Below, piece after piece: positions 3,946 through 6,763 of a DNA stretch of 6,763 nt (the stretch's first letter is position 1; each line of letters begins with the position of its first letter). Position numbers and translations under genes: made by a program. The notes beneath the pieces were generated by a model. It ran no database searches. It saw only the letters and a list, made by a program, of their open reading frames with translations, and was not told the origin of the DNA. This DNA is from an archaeon (GTDB lineage: Archaea; Asgardarchaeota; Hermodarchaeia; Hermodarchaeales; Hermodarchaeaceae): positions 1 to 6,763 of the forward strand of contig JABXGY010000251.1 of NCBI GenBank assembly GCA_016550395.1. The letters run 5' to 3'.

Positions 3946-6345
3946 ATGCAAAAATTAGATGCACGACAACTTCGGGCTCGATGTAAAGTACGTGAATTCG
4001 CCTGTAAGACCAGTGCTGAGTTATCTACCTTGGAAGGTGTTGTGGGGCAACCCCGTGCCCTCAATGCCATGCAATTCGGGTTAGAAATTCCTGATAAGGG
4101 CTTTAATATCTATGTGGCGGGAATGCCCGGAACGGGACGATCTACAGCAATTGAACGGTTTTTAAAAGAACTTGCAGCAACCAAACCAGTCCCATCAGAT
4201 TGGTGTTATGTGACTAATTATGCTAACCAGTTTATACCAAAGGCTCTTGAGTTTCCTGCTGGAATGGGTAAAGTCTTTGCTAGTAAGGTTGATCGGTTTA
4301 TTGAAGCTTCACGAACCTCAATTCAGCAAATGTTAGAAAGTGAGGAATATGCGAAGCAACGCGAAGAACAAACTCAGATCTTCGAAGCTCAACGAGATCA
4401 GTTAACTGAGGAGATGCGCTCAAAGGCGCAAGAAGCTGGCTTTGTTTTACAGGGCACACAAACTGGGTTATTGATGGTGCCAATTATCAAGGGTCAACCC
4501 CTCACTCCGGATATGGTTGCTCAATTAAAACCCGAGGTAAGGAAGGAAATTGAATCTCGCCGCAGTACGCTGGAAACAGAACTCCGCGCAACGTTCCGGA
4601 AACTTAGGAATCTAGAACGGGAACTCCGTGAACAACTCCGTCAAATGGAAGAGAAAGCGGTTCGATTCACACTTGAACCCTTAATTACGGAACTTGAAGA
4701 AGAATATCAGGGAAATGATAAGGCGGTAAAATGGGTTCACGAGCTGTCAGATGATTTGATTGAAAATCTTAACCAGTTCATTGGTCGACAACCGGAAGGG
4801 CTCCCACCAATCATGGCTGCTCGAATACCCTCACCTGAAGATTTTGCTCAACGCTATAAAGTGAATTTAATCGTTGATAATTCAGAGCAGGATGGTGCTC
4901 CAATTGTCTTTGTTTCTAATGCCACGTATACTAATCTCTTTGGACGAGTAGAAAAGGAACCCCGATTTGGCGCCTTAGTGACCGATACCACCATGATTCG
5001 GGCAGGTGATCTTCATCGCGCCAATGGCGGATACCTTGTCATCCCGGTTCGTGAAATGCTAATGAATCCAGTTTCATATCCGGCGCTGAAACGCGCACTT
5101 CAGAATGATCAAGTTGGCATGGAAGAAGTCTCTGAAGTTATGGGCTTTCTAACTGTCAAAACCCTTCATCCAGAACCAATTCCTCTGAAGCTTAAAGTTA
5201 TACTCCTTGGTGAACCAATGTGGTATCAACAGCTCTATCAACTTGACCCTGATTTCCGTGAACTGTTCAAAGTGAAAGCAGATTTTGATACAACAATGGA
5301 TCGCAACCAAGATTCAGTAAGAATCTATGGCGACTTTGTGTGTACCCTTACTGAGAAAGAGTCGCTTCTGCCCTTAACTGTTCAAGCTATCGCTGAGGTT
5401 GTAGATTTCAGCTCACGTCTGGCAGATAGTAAAGATAAACTTTCAACACGATTCGACGTTGTCTCTGATGTGATTCGTGAATCCAACTTCTATGCGAAAA
5501 AAGAAGGTAAAAAAGAGATTGGATTATCACACATCAAAAAAACCATTGATGAACGCTATTTTCGATCCAGTTTGTATGCGGAGAAAATCCGAGAGTATAT
5601 TAAGAAAGGTGTGGTTCTCATTGACACCGAAGGAGACGTGGTAGGACAAATCAATGGGCTTTCTGTACTTTCACTGGGTGATTTCACTTTCGGACAACCT
5701 TCTCGAATTACCGCTACAGTAGCACCAGGACGTGGTCAAGTAATTGACATCGAACGTGAAGCCCAGCTTAGTGGCCCTCTCCAAATCAAAGGAGTTCAAA
5801 TCCTCACTGGGTTCCTTCACAAAACCTTTGGTCAAGATAAACCCCTGAGCTTGTCGGCTCGAATTACCTTTGAACAGAGCTACGGTGGAGTTGATGGAGA
5901 TAGTGCCAGCAGCACGGAGCTTTATGCTATGCTATCTGCCCTTTCTGAAGTTCCTATTCAACAGCGTTTTGCTGTTACGGGATCAGTCAACCAAAATGGT
6001 CATGTACAAGCTATTGGTGGGGTCAACCAGAAAATCGAGGGTTACTTTGCAGTATGCAAAGAAATCGGCTTAACTGGTGAGCAAGGTGTTCTTGTTCCGA
6101 AATCTAATGTTCAAAACCTCATGCTTAAGGATGAGGTCATTGAAGCAGTCGAATCAGGAAAATTCCACATTTTCTCGGTTGAGACAATCGAAGAAGGTAT
6201 TGAACTCTTGACAGGTATGCCTGCTGGGAAACGACAAGCCGATGGCAAATTTCCATTAGATTCAATCTTCGGACGAGTGGATAAACGGTTACGAGAAATG
6301 GCAAATATCATGCGAGAACATAACCGACCCGATGTTGGAAATTAG
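3946..6345 (+). CDS. Lon-family Ser/Lys protease with AAA_32-type ATPase region, soluble
   Basis: This 799-residue cytoplasmic protease is expected to degrade damaged or regulatory proteins. Domains in order: a short N-terminal part; the P-loop GMPGTGRST (59-67) with Arg65 where Walker A usually has Lys; a charged, helical, probably coiled-coil insertion at about 115-275; a segment with HRANGGYLVIPVREML (357-372) at the Walker B position, lacking the usual acidic pair; a sensor-like segment with VILLGEP (418-424) and DFRELFKVKADFD (436-448); and the Lon protease domain at about 555-760. Its catalytic dyad is Ser653 (in GGVDGDSASS) and Lys696 (in AIGGVNQKIEGY). No membrane helix is seen, so it is not the membrane-bound archaeal LonB; it fits the COG1067-like/LonC-type group. 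The start is ATG-3946, with AAGGAGG 7 nt upstream. It ends in TAG, and the P-type ATPase gene follows after 56 nt on the same strand. Whether it hydrolyses ATP is open. Confidence 0.93.
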   Translation: MQKLDARQLRARCKVREFACKTSAELSTLEGVVGQPRALNAMQFGLEIPDKGFNIYVAGMPGTGRSTAIERFLKELAATKPVPSDWCYVTNYANQFIPKALEFPAGMGKVFASKVDRFIEASRTSIQQMLESEEYAKQREEQTQIFEAQRDQLTEEMRSKAQEAGFVLQGTQTGLLMVPIIKGQPLTPDMVAQLKPEVRKEIESRRSTLETELRATFRKLRNLERELREQLRQMEEKAVRFTLEPLITELEEEYQGNDKAVKWVHELSDDLIENLNQFIGRQPEGLPPIMAARIPSPEDFAQRYKVNLIVDNSEQDGAPIVFVSNATYTNLFGRVEKEPRFGALVTDTTMIRAGDLHRANGGYLVIPVREMLMNPVSYPALKRALQNDQVGMEEVSEVMGFLTVKTLHPEPIPLKLKVILLGEPMWYQQLYQLDPDFRELFKVKADFDTTMDRNQDSVRIYGDFVCTLTEKESLLPLTVQAIAEVVDFSSRLADSKDKLSTRFDVVSDVIRESNFYAKKEGKKEIGLSHIKKTIDERYFRSSLYAEKIREYIKKGVVLIDTEGDVVGQINGLSVLSLGDFTFGQPSRITATVAPGRGQVIDIEREAQLSGPLQIKGVQILTGFLHKTFGQDKPLSLSARITFEQSYGGVDGDSASSTELYAMLSALSEVPIQQRFAVTGSVNQNGHVQAIGGVNQKIEGYFAVCKEIGLTGEQGVLVPKSNVQNLMLKDEVIEAVESGKFHIFSVETIEEGIELLTGMPAGKRQADGKFPLDSIFGRVDKRLREMANIMREHNRPDVGN

Positions 6346-6380
6346 CTGCGCAATTCACTTTTAAGCAAAGTCTACACAAA

Positions 6381-6393
6381 TCCCTGCTAGGGA
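6381..6393 (+). promoter_or_regulatory. Small hairpin over the weak ribosome-binding site of the P-type ATPase gene
   Basis: TCCCT (6381-6385) pairs with AGGGA (6389-6393) around a 3-nt loop. AGGGA is also the only Shine-Dalgarno-like sequence before ATG-6402, 8 nt away. The hairpin could lower translation; without a following T tract it is not a terminator. Whether it forms is not shown. Confidence 0.25.
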
Positions 6394-6401
6394 AAGCTTG
6401 T

Positions 6402-6763
6402 ATGCCATCTAGCGGAGAAATTCAATCAGATCAAGAGGTGATTGTCAACCCTCATAGTCAGAGTGCAGCGAAGTTGGCAAGACAGCTTGGCACGGATCTT
6501 AATAATGGATTAATGAGTGGCGAAGCTCTGAACCGGTTAGACAAATATGGACCTAATACGCTCCCCCGAATTCGTGGGTCCTTTTGGAGAGTATATTTAG
6601 CACCAATTCTAAATAGACTCATTCTCATTTACTTGATTGTAATCGTTATTCTGTCAGCAATTGTCATTTTCTTTGATACTCCTGGAACTTCGAATGTGAT
6701 TATCTGGATTGTAATTATCGCCTTTAACGCACTTTTAGCAATTGTTCAACAATATCGAGCACA
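6402..6763 (+). CDS. P2-type cation-transporting ATPase, N-terminal part (cut by the window edge)
   Basis: ATG-6402 opens a frame that runs off the window after 120 codons. P2-type ATPases pump cations such as Ca2+, Na+ or H+ across the cytoplasmic membrane at the cost of ATP. What is visible is the cation-ATPase N-terminal domain, ending in GLMSGEALNRLDKYGPNTLP (36-55), followed by helix M1 (about 73-91) and helix M2 (about 98-115) with the family-like turn NALLAIVQQYRA (109-120). The TGES, DKTG and ion-site motifs that would confirm the class and ion lie beyond the edge, so the transported ion cannot be named. ATG-6402 is the first in-frame ATG after the lon stop and places the domain at its usual distance from the N-terminus. 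The ribosome-binding site is weak (AGGGA, 6389-6393). Being 56 nt downstream of lon with no terminator visible, it may be co-transcribed with it. Confidence 0.88.
   Translation, partial: MPSSGEIQSDQEVIVNPHSQSAAKLARQLGTDLNNGLMSGEALNRLDKYGPNTLPRIRGSFWRVYLAPILNRLILIYLIVIVILSAIVIFFDTPGTSNVIIWIVIIAFNALLAIVQQYRA

Overview
The window reads as ordinary chromosomal DNA of a prokaryote, more likely an archaeon than a bacterium, though the sequence alone does not settle this. Points for an archaeon: start regions carry AT-rich TATA-like boxes about 50 nt upstream of the start codon (lon 3894-3902, catalase 3814-3819, the small membrane gene 873-879) with no convincing -35/-10 pairs, and the small membrane gene has a GGTGAG ribosome-binding motif. 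Strong GGAGG-type Shine-Dalgarno sites are also present and fit either domain. No rRNA, tRNA, CRISPR array, transposase or integrase is visible.

Layout. The left half is on the minus strand. Read in the direction of transcription it holds a clade-3-type haem catalase (3766-2291, TTG start); a group 4 [NiFe]-hydrogenase catalytic subunit with all four Ni-ligand cysteines (2187-982); a small membrane protein of unknown function (811-359); a 20-codon relic of a hydrogenase C-terminus (361-299) that begins at the membrane protein's stop codon; a hairpin/T-tract terminator (232-212); and the start of a secreted or membrane-anchored protein that leaves the window at base 1. The right half is on the plus strand: a soluble Lon-family protease with an AAA_32-like ATPase part (3946-6345), then the N-terminal 120 residues of a P2-type cation-transporting ATPase that leaves the window at 6763. 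Catalase and lon are divergent and share a 179-nt control region.

How the genes fit together. Catalase and Lon fit stress and oxidant defence, the P-type ATPase ion homeostasis, and the hydrogenase subunit H2/ferredoxin energy metabolism. The hydrogenase gene has no partner subunit next to it here, so it looks dispersed or orphaned. The catalase is 103 nt upstream of it with no obvious terminator between, so co-transcription is possible.

The most unusual feature is the duplicated hydrogenase tail. Bases 299-358 match the last 60 bases of the hydrogenase gene at 52/60 positions, and 7 of the 8 differences are synonymous, so the relic was kept under protein-level selection after duplication. 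In the hydrogenase the matching residues lie within the C-terminal extension predicted to be cut off during NiFe-site maturation. The relic starts where a Trp codon (TGG) of the intact gene aligns with the TAG that ends the membrane protein. I see no convincing complete new system, but this arrangement deserves a second look.
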